In this document: positions 1 through 6,370 of the stretch, piece by piece
Layout: the number at the start of each line of letters is the position of its first letter
How positions within the stretch are numbered: position 1 is the first letter of the stretch
Assembly (NCBI GenBank): GCA_016550425.1
Contig: JABXGS010000124.1
Location: forward strand, 1-16,465
Source of the DNA: an archaeon
GTDB taxonomy: Archaea > Asgardarchaeota > Hermodarchaeia > Hermodarchaeales > Hermodarchaeaceae
DNA: 16,465 bases
Direction of reading: 5' to 3'
The notes under the pieces: generated by a model
The model's database searches: none
The model's input: only the letters and a program-made list of their open reading frames with translations
Told to the model about the DNA's origin: nothing
Translations under genes and position numbers: made by a program

Positions 1-213
1 ACCAAACGCAAGGACGACGACGATTTCGGTCAACCCGGCACACTGGTGCGCAAGGTCATGAACGATGCGCAGCGCGATCGGCTGGTGTCTAATGTGGTGG
101 GGCATTTGAAAAACGGCGTGTCCGAACCCGTTCTGCAGCGGGCCTTTGAATACTGGCGCAACATCGATAAGGAAATCGGCGACCGCATAGCCAAAGGCGT
201 GAAAGGCGGATAA
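1..213 (+). CDS. Catalase, C-terminal fragment (cut by window edge)
   Basis: An open frame from the first base gives 70 residues and a TAA stop at 211-213. The segment [14 protein letters not shown] followed by [15 protein letters not shown] and a final [12 protein letters not shown] matches the C-terminal end of monofunctional haem catalases, where a helical tail carries a D-x-x-Q-R-x-x-L-x-x-N motif and an IA-x-G-(L/V) ending. The haem-binding and active-site His/Asn residues lie upstream and are not visible, so activity cannot be judged. Catalase dismutates hydrogen peroxide in the cytoplasm. The DNA is clearly GC-richer than what follows (35 of the first 60 bases are G or C), and the richness continues to about base 300. 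This suggests transfer from a bacterium. Family assignment rests on about 70 residues only. Confidence 0.75.
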   Translation, partial: TKRKDDDDFGQPGTLVRKVMNDAQRDRLVSNVVGHLKNGVSEPVLQRAFEYWRNIDKEIGDRIAKGVKGG

Positions 214-312
214 TCAGCTCGCGGACGCGTTCGTTAGGACGTGGTTCAAGCTGATGTACCGCGACATGGTACCCCGAGTGCTACTTAGGCTCCGAGGTTC
301 CCACTAAGGAAC

Positions 313-504
313 TCATCTGGCGTTCAAATTTACTAATCTACGGTTTTCAGTAGGATTGTTTTCATTGTAAAAACACATTTTACTGGGTTCTTCTTTTGAA
401 TATTTCAGGCAACCCCAACATTGGTTTAACAAACGAACTCTGTGCTTGTCCCTGTGCTCTCTGCATAATTCAACAGCGTTCTCCATAGGAATATTGTCTG
501 GCAT
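313..504 (-). CDS. Small Cys/His-rich protein, possible zinc binder
   Basis: A 63-residue basic protein with an ATG start at 502-504. Its Cys and His residues form a metal-site-like pattern: C14-x2-H17, then C29-x2-C32 (within QCWGCLKYS), then C44 (KMCFYN). The spacing of 11 residues on both sides of the CxxC is regular and would suit one or two zinc sites. No catalytic domain is visible. It is divergent from the metalloprotease gene, with 246 bases between the two starts. A/T-rich sequence (535-515 read on the minus strand, TATAGTAATTTTATT) lies about where an archaeal promoter would be expected. I recognise the general look of a short archaeal zinc protein but no named family. It could be a chance open frame, though the ordered cysteines argue against that. 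Confidence 0.5.
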   Translation of the reverse strand: MPDNIPMENAVELCREHRDKHRVRLLNQCWGCLKYSKEEPSKMCFYNENNPTENRRLVNLNAR

Positions 505-621
505 AAAATAGCATTTCTCACTGAAAATAAAATTACTATATGTGTGCGGGTCATTCAGTAGTTTATTTGATACATTGCTCCGTCGTCGATCTAAACATAA
601 GAAAGATGAAAATCACAACCT

Positions 622-637
622 CGAACCAGCTAGTTCG
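622..637. repeat. Imperfect 16-base palindrome in divergent promoter region
   Basis: CGAAC (622-626) and GTTCG (633-637) flank CAGCTA, so 14 of 16 positions are self-complementary. It lies between the small Cys-rich gene (start 504) and the metalloprotease gene (start 751). A regulator site is possible, but a palindrome this short could be chance. Confidence 0.25.
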
Positions 638-696
638 GATTTAAGCCTCATTTGGCTAGTTAGTTGCCCTTTTCATTACCTGCCAATTGACAAAAT

Positions 697-705
697 TTTT
701 TATTA
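697..705 (+). promoter_or_regulatory. TATA-like box for the metalloprotease gene
   Basis: TTTTTATTA lies 50 bases before the ATG at 751. An archaeal TATA box places transcription start about 26 bases downstream, near 727. That is past the alternative GTG at 706, so it supports the ATG at 751 as the real start. Confidence 0.35.
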
Positions 706-750
706 GTGATTTTTTTTCGAAAGTTAGAATATCTTGGCAATGTGGCAAAT

Positions 751-2976
751 ATGATTTTACCTGTGAGCCGTAGACAAGTTCTGACTACACTATTACTACT
801 TCTTTTCCTATTCACGATGTCATCTTATGCAAGAATACCATGGTCATACAATTATTCTTCTAGTTTAAGTAATGATATCACAGTACCAATAGTACCTGAT
901 CACCTTAATTATGAGATCAACATCGTCTTTCTAGGCATCACTGATTCAAGAGTAGATCAAGAGTCGTTATTGGGTCGGTTGCCCAGATGGTATGCCCCGG
1001 TCGATGGCATGTACTGGGGTCTAGAGTGTGACATGAACTTCACACTAGTATACAATCTTGTATTTGCTGACCAAGCTCAAGTAGATGATTATCGAACATT
1101 TTTACACCAGAACTCTGTAGATGATAGGTCACCACTATTCATACAGCCTGAATATCCAATGGCTAAATACATTCACTCGGGGATGGTTGAGTCATATTTA
1201 ACTGAGAACGTGACCGACAAATCATCAGCAACCCTTGTAATCATTGATACCTACTCCTTTGATCCCGCTGGATATGTTCCCTATTATTATAATGCGACTT
1301 ATAATGAATTGGATGCAGAACTTGAGGGATGGGTCACCAACCCGATTCCTTGGGCTTCAACCTACCAGATAGCTGGCGGGGGTGAGAACTCAAGACTACT
1401 CTGGCTTGACCTTTCAGCAGGGCCGACCGTATATTATTGGTCGACCATTGATTCAAGCACCGGAGGTGTAGAAGAGATCTTACCTATCTGGACATATGAA
1501 GAACTAGCAAATCCCGTTGAACAATTAACAGAAGATCTAGTAAAATACATTACTCAAGCAATTGAATGCCGTTTCTTACCATCAACTGACTTTCGAGCCA
1601 CTATTGGGATGCCTTTAATCCATTCACCCACCACTGAGATTTTAATGGAAGTTCTTCTAGTAGATTTAGCCAATACCAATTTCAGAATTGAGGAAAGACT
1701 CAAGCTCGACTATATCGCTTCCGAATACGAAAGAGTGAATCCTTACGTGAAATGGACATACACTATATTGGATTGGGACTGGGAATCGGACCCTGATTTT
1801 GTATCAGCCCTTGAAGATTCCAAAGATGATCAAGCTAAGACCTATGACCCGAGGATTCTGATGGAATTTTTTGACCAAGAATACATCAGGCTCTCCCATC
1901 CGAGCTCGCAAACTAGATTAGTACTACCAATCTTCTTGTTATCAATTCCTTTAGGCTGGAATTTCAATCCTGATTGGGGAGGATTTGCTAAAGGCGTCGA
2001 AGGCGAGTTTGCCTACATTTATGGAAAACAAAGTCTGGGTGAACTTGATCCAAGTAATATCAATCAGGAGATCATACCACTTGATGGTCTTCAAATTGAG
2101 AGTGGAGCCTTCTTCAATGTTTCAGGATATTTAGGGAGAAGCATTAATTCTGTTGATTTTTCGATAAATGTTCTAAGCAGCACGGTTAGCGTCTATTTTC
2201 TAGATGAATATGGTTACAATCAATATGAGCAGGCTTTACCATTCGTGGATCTTTTGAATGGATCATTTGAGAATGTCTCAGTTGGGTCAGGTAGGGTAGT
2301 ATCAAACTTTGAAGGTACGATTTATGGAAGATATCATCTGGTCATTGAAAATAATGAAAATGAGGTAGCAACTGTTAATATTACATTGAATATAGAGACG
2401 GACCAATGCTTTGGGTATACTTGGAAAATCATGCATGAGATTGGACATGCTTTGGGGTTAAATCATCCCCATGATGCATACTCTTGGGGCAACTATAACC
2501 ACCCAAATGCTAGCCCAGGGATCTACCTCAATTGGCTTTGGGATATGTCGTATTCTCAGATGAATTACGCGAATCAAGCTCCAACGATTTCTTTAATGGA
2601 TATTGACACGCTTCAAAGAGAGTCCATTACAGGATATTGGGAAGATGCTGTGGGCACATGGAATAATACTGTTGGAATCTCTACAATAAAATACGGTGGA
2701 GTTCCATCCATCATAAAAGCACATTTATTGAACGCTTCCAAATGTTTAGATCAGAGTGTGGACTATTACTCTAATACTAGCAGGCTAGATAACTACTACA
2801 ATTCACTTCAAAAGGTATTTGACGTGTGGAAGGAGCTTAGATTGGCTTTAGCCGAACTTGCATTTTATTCCCAATTAGAGATTCAAAACACTCTGTTCAT
2901 TGCTTTTGTGATAACCGTCATCATCCTAGTACCTTTAATCTATGTAATAATGCGAAGAAGGAGAAAGAGAGAGTAG
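751..2976 (+). CDS. Surface-anchored metzincin-type metalloprotease
   Basis: A 741-residue secreted protein held by a C-terminal membrane helix. The start is taken at ATG 751 because it gives a typical signal peptide (SRRQVLTTLLLLLFLFTMSSYA); the frame also opens at GTG 706. The zinc site is HEIGHALGLNH (H562, E563, H566, H572), an HExxHxxGxxH motif. It is followed by DMSYSQMNY (M599-Y606), the likely Met-turn of metzincins. Before the zinc helix lies a stretch of about 110 residues rich in beta strands (roughly 452-545), which looks like an inserted beta-sandwich. After it come a helical region and a hydrophobic helix (about 711-733) ending in RRRRKRE, the cytoplasmic stop-transfer tail. The catalytic part therefore faces outside the cell. 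Substrate is unknown. The N-terminal 300 residues match no domain I can name. Confidence 0.72.
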   Translation: MILPVSRRQVLTTLLLLLFLFTMSSYARIPWSYNYSSSLSNDITVPIVPDHLNYEINIVFLGITDSRVDQESLLGRLPRWYAPVDGMYWGLECDMNFTLVYNLVFADQAQVDDYRTFLHQNSVDDRSPLFIQPEYPMAKYIHSGMVESYLTENVTDKSSATLVIIDTYSFDPAGYVPYYYNATYNELDAELEGWVTNPIPWASTYQIAGGGENSRLLWLDLSAGPTVYYWSTIDSSTGGVEEILPIWTYEELANPVEQLTEDLVKYITQAIECRFLPSTDFRATIGMPLIHSPTTEILMEVLLVDLANTNFRIEERLKLDYIASEYERVNPYVKWTYTILDWDWESDPDFVSALEDSKDDQAKTYDPRILMEFFDQEYIRLSHPSSQTRLVLPIFLLSIPLGWNFNPDWGGFAKGVEGEFAYIYGKQSLGELDPSNINQEIIPLDGLQIESGAFFNVSGYLGRSINSVDFSINVLSSTVSVYFLDEYGYNQYEQALPFVDLLNGSFENVSVGSGRVVSNFEGTIYGRYHLVIENNENEVATVNITLNIETDQCFGYTWKIMHEIGHALGLNHPHDAYSWGNYNHPNASPGIYLNWLWDMSYSQMNYANQAPTISLMDIDTLQRESITGYWEDAVGTWNNTVGISTIKYGGVPSIIKAHLLNASKCLDQSVDYYSNTSRLDNYYNSLQKVFDVWKELRLALAELAFYSQLEIQNTLFIAFVITVIILVPLIYVIMRRRRKRE

Positions 2977-2997
2977 CTTTTACATGTTGAAGCTGCA

Positions 2998-3127
2998 AAT
3001 TTAGGGTCGAGGAGGAAGTCTTCGAGGAGGTGTGCGTCGTTCATCGCACATTGAAACATACTCGCCAAACGTTTAACGTTTATTTGTGACTTACTTTTAC
3101 TGAATTTGGGAGGGTTAAGAAACACTT
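2998..3127. repeat. Degenerate ~130-base repeat, copy A
   Basis: This copy starts just after the metalloprotease stop. Over 3009-3083 it matches 4032-4106 at 60 of 75 bases without gaps; the shared core includes GAAACATACTCGC. After a 10-base length difference, the match resumes with CTTTTAC and then AAGAAACACTT, at identical 16-base spacing in both copies (3094-3127 versus 4127-4160). Read on the minus strand, both copies stay open and give related peptides (SMFQCAM here, SMFHCAM in copy B). It may therefore be a relic of a mobile or coding element, or an RNA element. Function unknown. Confidence 0.65.
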
Positions 3128-3230
3128 TCCTACGACTTTCCGTGGATAAGTATTAACACGTTGTGTTGTGTGATCAGTTTTGGGTAGATTGCGGGCGAAG
3201 AGTAACAGGTGGAGTCTTGACGCGCTTGCT

Positions 3231-3695
3231 TCAATATTTTCCTTTAATTACAAAAAACGAACCCCGAATTGTTCCAGCTAGTTTAGATTTCTGCCTAGCA
3301 AACTTAAACTTCCCCTCTAACTCTTTGGGTACCTCCATTCCCTCAGAAAGCTTAAAACCAACGGCCCGTTTCTTAGGGTCATCAATCGTATACATGACGT
3401 TGACTACAAGACCATCCTCATAAAAGACGTAGGCAAATTTGATATTTTCCACTTGAAAACGAGACGTTTCTAAAGGTTTGGCCGCAAACTCAATATCACG
3501 TTCTTCTTTCAAAATTCGGTTCACATAATCAAGGGTCTCCCGGCTTTCGCTAGCTGGTACAACCGTAAATTCATGCTTGTATTTGTTCATAAAGTAACGG
3601 GCTTCATTAGCACGTAAACCAGCAAGCGCTTCTGCTACAGGTGAAGATTCTAAACCAGCCGTAGACACATTTTTAAAATCAACAATATAGGACAT
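3231..3695 (-). CDS. Conserved-looking hypothetical protein, 154 aa
   Basis: The frame begins at ATG 3693-3695 and encodes a soluble, lysine-rich protein with no signal peptide or membrane segment. The sequence alternates helical parts (residues 18-40, 50-68) with strands rich in hydrophobic and aromatic residues (KFAYVFYEDGLVVNVMY, 86-102; GTIRGSFFVIKGKY, 141-154). This is consistent with a compact alpha/beta fold. There is no obvious catalytic motif and no Cys cluster. A well-placed TATA box about 25 bases upstream of the ATG supports a real, probably leaderless, single-gene transcript. Neighbours on both sides are the two repeat copies, so context does not suggest a role. I do not recognise the family. 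Confidence 0.7.
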   Translation of the reverse strand: MSYIVDFKNVSTAGLESSPVAEALAGLRANEARYFMNKYKHEFTVVPASESRETLDYVNRILKEERDIEFAAKPLETSRFQVENIKFAYVFYEDGLVVNVMYTIDDPKKRAVGFKLSEGMEVPKELEGKFKFARQKSKLAGTIRGSFFVIKGKY

Positions 3696-3714
3696 TGATA
3701 TAAATTCGTGAGCG

Positions 3715-3726
3715 TATATATTAAAT
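3715..3726 (-). promoter_or_regulatory. TATA box of the 154-aa protein gene
   Basis: On the minus strand this reads TTTAATATATAC. Its centre lies about 25 bases before the ATG at 3695, the distance expected for transcription starting at or next to the start codon. No SD sequence is seen in between, consistent with a leaderless message. Confidence 0.6.
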
Positions 3727-4178
3727 AGAATCTTTAATTATGCTTTCAACAAATAAAAAAGCAGTATTACAGATATAGCTGACACTATTGTAAGGCTTTT
3801 TTACACATTTCGATTTTAAATGCCAGTTATATGGTATTACTGTTATGATGAATCTGAGGAATGATTTGATAATCCATTGGTAGGTTGCAAGACTGGCTTC
3901 AGCCTTGGTGTAAAGGTATTCGAGAACGTCTTATCTCGTGATTTCCTTCACTAGCTTAGAAGCCAAAAAAAGGTTAACGCGCTGAGGAGCCGTTTATAAG
4001 GTTTCCTCGTGTTCTCAGTAAGGTTCGTGTTGAGAAGGAATTCTTCGCGAAGCTGTGTGCTGGTCATGGCACAGTGAAACATACTCGCAGAACGTCTAAA
4101 GTTTATACATCTAGCGTTCAAATTGCCTTTTACATGGTTTTCCATTGATAAGAAACACTTATGCCCTGTTTTATACCG
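3727..4178. other. Gene-free intergenic stretch
   Basis: About 450 bases between the divergent 154-aa and 117-aa protein genes. It holds repeat copy B at its right end and a weak CGAGA/TCTCG hairpin at 3921-3938. I find no convincing coding frame, tRNA or other RNA gene in 3727-4010. Confidence 0.5.
4013..4160. repeat. Degenerate ~150-base repeat, copy B
   Basis: Second copy of the element at 2998-3127, in the same orientation about 1 kb away. It carries a 10-base longer spacer between GTTTAT (4101-4106) and CTTTTAC (4127-4133). In the 75-base core, mismatches by position in the minus-strand reading frame number 7 at the third base, 5 at the second and 3 at the first. This is a slight sign that the minus strand was once coding, too weak to claim a gene. 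The left boundary is vague, because similarity fades gradually before 4020. Confidence 0.65.
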
Positions 4179-4187
4179 TATATATAT
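4179..4187 (+). promoter_or_regulatory. TATA box of the 117-aa protein gene
   Basis: TATATATAT lies with its centre about 38 bases before the GTG at 4221. This predicts a leader of roughly 10-12 bases. An ATG at 4186 within the box is out of frame and too close to be used. Confidence 0.5.
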
Positions 4188-4220
4188 GGGTAGGGCACGG
4201 CAACGACCGTCAGCCCAGCT

Positions 4221-4574
4221 GTGGAGAGCTTGAGCACCGAAGAATATGCTGCGAAAATTCGTGGCTATGTCCGCGAAGCGCGAAAAAAGAAAACCCATCA
4301 AGATTATTACACAGCGGGTATGCTTTATCAGCGTGCAGCCAAGCTGGCCCACAAGGCGAACCGATCGCCCATGAAATATGAGTCACAGGCTCTAGCATGT
4401 TTTGAGATGCAGCTTCAGAGTAGTCTAGGGGATGAAGATTTCTCAAAGGCAGCTGATACTTTGGAGAAAATTGCGAAGATGTATGAGCAAAGTGGAGATA
4501 CTCAACTAGCTACCGAGCTTCGTTTGCAGGCTAGTTATCTTCGCTTGCGTGGTATTGAGACTCTGGTTTCTTAG
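4221..4574 (+). CDS. Small all-helical repeat (TPR/SNAP-like) protein
   Basis: A 117-residue protein starting at GTG 4221; no in-frame ATG lies nearby. It is predicted to be entirely helical. Residues 28-46 (DYYTAGMLYQRAAKLAHKA), 52-68 and 74-91 (FSKAADTLEKIAKMYEQSG) show the alternating small and aromatic residues of TPR-type helix pairs. A last pair spans 92-112. Such proteins are protein-protein adaptors. The YxxAGxLYxxAAxLA pattern also recalls MIT or alpha-SNAP helices, which would be notable in a lineage with eukaryote-like trafficking proteins, but that resemblance is only a pattern match. The gene converges with the membrane-protein gene, whose stop is 20 bases away. No partner is evident from context. 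Confidence 0.6.
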   Translation: MESLSTEEYAAKIRGYVREARKKKTHQDYYTAGMLYQRAAKLAHKANRSPMKYESQALACFEMQLQSSLGDEDFSKAADTLEKIAKMYEQSGDTQLATELRLQASYLRLRGIETLVS

Positions 4575-4594
4575 CTTTGAGGTGAAACCGAAGG

Positions 4595-5212
4595 CTAATC
4601 TGCACTCCGTTCCCGTATGACTACAATGAAGATAAGGACTAGTCCAATGGCAACTAGGACATCACCGATTTGGTGCAAAAACAGGGATTCAATGGTAATC
4701 AATCCGAAGAGACTGGTAAAACAAGGGATCCCTGAGCTTATACTTGAGCATTGAAGTTGCGATGAAAATGCAATATTCATGAAGATTACGGCCACTCCCA
4801 AGGAAAAGAGGCCAATTAGCCCAAGGACGGCAAGGACGGGCGTTTTGTTTAACCATTCTCGCAGATGGGACACCACTTGGAACCATTTGAGAGGTTGGGT
4901 GTTTTCATCTGGCTCAGGTTGGGGGCTCCGATGCAAGAGAAGTGTTAATCCCATAAGTATCATGCTGGTGACGAAGAAGAATATTCCCAAGTAATGCCAG
5001 AAGTCTGGGAACACTCGGAAATAAGGGAACAGGGACCACTGGATAATAATCCGGTAGCGTAGGGCAAAGATGGCCTCATCGAGACAAATCCAGACTGCGA
5101 AACTAATGATGAAAAAGGGAATGAAGGCAAGGGAGTAGAAAACCCAATCAAGTTTAATGGTCCGAAGTCGTTGGAGTCTTTCACGCCATGAGGGTGTTAC
5201 TTGATTCCCCAT
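4595..5212 (-). CDS. Four-helix membrane protein, second of tandem paralogues
   Basis: A 205-residue integral membrane protein with four hydrophobic helices (about 24-48, 72-94, 126-149, 177-199) and a polar loop between the second and third. The ATG at 5210-5212 is chosen because a strong SD (GGGAGG, 5226-5221 on the minus strand) sits 8 bases before it. A GTG three bases upstream is possible. The ATG overlaps the TGA of the preceding gene by one base, so translation is probably coupled. The protein is built of two similar halves: FWHYLGIFFF (H73) and FLHQIGDVLV (H180) occupy equivalent places. It is also similar to the product of the gene before it. No known transporter motif is seen, and I cannot name the family. 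Confidence 0.72.
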   Translation of the reverse strand: MGNQVTPSWRERLQRLRTIKLDWVFYSLAFIPFFIISFAVWICLDEAIFALRYRIIIQWSLFPYFRVFPDFWHYLGIFFFVTSMILMGLTLLLHRSPQPEPDENTQPLKWFQVVSHLREWLNKTPVLAVLGLIGLFSLGVAVIFMNIAFSSQLQCSSISSGIPCFTSLFGLITIESLFLHQIGDVLVAIGLVLIFIVVIRERSAD

Positions 5213-5823
5213 CACATCAACCTCCCTTGTTGGGATAAGAATCCCAGGACTACCTTAAAGGCGTTAATCGACGCAATGATGAGCAAGCCATAAATTACAA
5301 AGAAGTTACCTAGCATATGAAGGGATAGAGGTTGAATTTCGAAGGTCAAGAATACGTAGATATTAGAAGGTAAGGTGCCCTTCAGGAATTCGCCTTGATA
5401 AAGGAAGGCTTGGTGCATACAAAACCAGACACCCATACTAGCGAGGAAAAGTGCCATGAATCCAATGATTTTGAACAGATCTGAGTGGCATAAGAAATGG
5501 ATTAGACGACTGTGAAACCGAGGGGAAGGAACATCAGATTTCTCGGTTATAACCAAGGTAAGGGAGATAGGCAGAAAGAGGAGCACTAGCCCAATTGAGG
5601 CTAACAGAATCCCTATATCATGTAATTGCGTTAATGTGAAAGCTGGAAGGAGGACAATGAGTTCGGGGGGTAAATACTGACCGAAATATAGCTCCAGGAA
5701 GGCTCTATTTAGAAAAGCTTCAACCCCAATGAAGACGAAAATAAGAGCTATAATACTTAAGCCAATAAATCCTGCCAGTTCTCTCCGTTTTGCATGAAGT
5801 AGGTCTGGAGATGTAGTTGGCAG
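5212..5823 (-). CDS. Four-helix membrane protein, first of tandem paralogues, probable CTG start
   Basis: Open reading continues upstream of the first GTG (5584-5586) to a stop at 5854-5856. That added stretch encodes a full helix (ELAGFIGLSIIALIFVFIGV) and more, yet holds no ATG, GTG or TTG in frame. The best start is CTG 5821-5823, nine bases after a strong SD (GGAGGG, 5838-5833 on the minus strand). This yields 203 residues, matching the 205 of the downstream paralogue. Four helices lie near 16-36, 66-87, 108-130 and 166-187. The motif LHDIGILLASIGLVLL (H68) recurs as LHMLGNFFVIYGLLII (H169), 101 residues apart, so the protein is an internal duplication. It starts right after the SnoaL-like gene and overlaps the next gene. 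Starting at 5586 would leave only 124 residues and cut the first module apart. Confidence 0.72.
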   Translation of the reverse strand: MPTTSPDLLHAKRRELAGFIGLSIIALIFVFIGVEAFLNRAFLELYFGQYLPPELIVLLPAFTLTQLHDIGILLASIGLVLLFLPISLTLVITEKSDVPSPRFHSRLIHFLCHSDLFKIIGFMALFLASMGVWFCMHQAFLYQGEFLKGTLPSNIYVFLTFEIQPLSLHMLGNFFVIYGLLIIASINAFKVVLGFLSQQGRLM

Positions 5824-5832
5824 CGGTTCCGT

Positions 5833-5838
5833 CCCTCC
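5833..5838 (-). promoter_or_regulatory. Shine-Dalgarno site that locates the CTG start
   Basis: GGAGGG on the minus strand begins three bases after the stop of the SnoaL-like gene. It is nine bases before CTG 5821-5823, a normal spacing. It is the only strong ribosome site upstream of this open frame. Confidence 0.6.
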
Positions 5839-5840
5839 GA

Positions 5841-6290
5841 TTAAACTAGCCCTTTAATGGATTCATTCACTATTTGATTGATAATTTTTCGTGTGATCCA
5901 TCCTGAACTAATGGATTGTGCGAAATCTAACCGATCAAAGTATAAGCGAAGAGTCTTGACCAAGTGATTTTCATAGATGAGAACTTCAGCTTGTTTTGAT
6001 TGAACTTCTTTGCCATCAGGAAGCGTGCAATTGACGATAAACTCCTCAAAGAAAACGTCATCGTCAACCATGATAACAAGGGGGTCAATGGAAATGGTGT
6101 TCACATGTTGAAATATCCATTCCAGCCATTTACGTGCTCCGCTATGACAATGAAGGGTCAACCCAAGGAGTTTGATTGTGCAGTCTTCATGAAAATAGGT
6201 TAGAATTTGATCGATTTCACGGGTTTCAATTGCATTGTCAAAGTCTTTTGCCATTCTGAGGAGGGAGTCCTTTGTTTGCACAATAACCAC
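5841..6290 (-). CDS. SnoaL-like / NTF2-fold protein
   Basis: A 149-residue soluble protein of the NTF2-like superfamily. Signs are the N-terminal helix DFDNAIETREIDQILTYF, the motif HEDCTIKLLGLTLHCHSGARKWLEW and the late strands KQAEVLIYENHLVKTLRLYFDR. These follow the SnoaL order: helix, small-molecule cone, then a four-stranded sheet. Members are cyclases, isomerases or binding proteins for small hydrophobic ligands, so the fold does not set the reaction. The start is taken as GTG 6288-6290, 28 bases from a TATA-like box; GTG 6281 and ATG 6254 also fit. It leads a unit with two membrane proteins, with only a few bases between stop and next ribosome site. This suggests a soluble partner or ligand carrier for them. 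Confidence 0.75.
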   Translation of the reverse strand: MVIVQTKDSLLRMAKDFDNAIETREIDQILTYFHEDCTIKLLGLTLHCHSGARKWLEWIFQHVNTISIDPLVIMVDDDVFFEEFIVNCTLPDGKEVQSKQAEVLIYENHLVKTLRLYFDRLDFAQSISSGWITRKIINQIVNESIKGLV

Positions 6291-6313
6291 ATCAGTGTCT
6301 TGTGTATGTCCAT

Positions 6314-6323
6314 GAATAAATAG
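6314..6323 (-). promoter_or_regulatory. TATA-like box before the SnoaL-like gene
   Basis: On the minus strand it reads CTATTTATTC, centred about 28 bases before GTG 6290. This suggests the SnoaL and membrane-protein genes have their own promoter, separate from the RuBisCO-like operon. Confidence 0.45.
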
Positions 6324-6342
6324 AAGGGGATAACTTTTTGGT

Positions 6343-6361
6343 TAATTGCTCGGAGCAATTA
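6343..6361. promoter_or_regulatory. Perfect 19-base palindrome, probable operator
   Basis: TAATTGCTC (6343-6351) and GAGCAATTA (6353-6361) are exact reverse complements around one central base. It sits between the methyltransferase stop (6371) and the SnoaL-like start, about 25 bases upstream of the TATA-like box. No T-tract follows on the minus strand, so an operator fits better than a terminator. Confidence 0.5.
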
Positions 6362-6370
6362 CGATTCTTT

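Noticed and set aside
214..312. Possible tRNA after the catalase gene (GGTTCAAGC-like T-loop)
   Set aside because: No acceptor stem or anticodon arm can be paired around it.
2940..3125. Minus-strand 61-codon open frame across the metalloprotease end and repeat copy A
   Set aside because: It overlaps the end of a real gene and its conserved part is only the repeat. Treated as repeat rather than gene, though a tiny coding relic is possible.
3163..3423. Plus-strand 86-codon open frame
   Set aside because: It lies antisense to the 154-aa protein gene, which has the better composition, promoter and start.
3840..3860. Possible C/D-box RNA (ATGATGA followed by CTGA)
   Set aside because: Only two bases separate the boxes, leaving no guide segment.
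3951..4352. Minus-strand 133-codon open frame over repeat copy B and the helical-repeat gene
   Set aside because: Its N-terminal half is antisense to the 117-aa gene and has no domain; only the repeat part resembles anything.
6343..6361. Palindrome as a terminator of the methyltransferase transcript
   Set aside because: A hairpin could form, but the sequence after it on the minus strand (AACCAAAAAG) is A-rich rather than T-rich.
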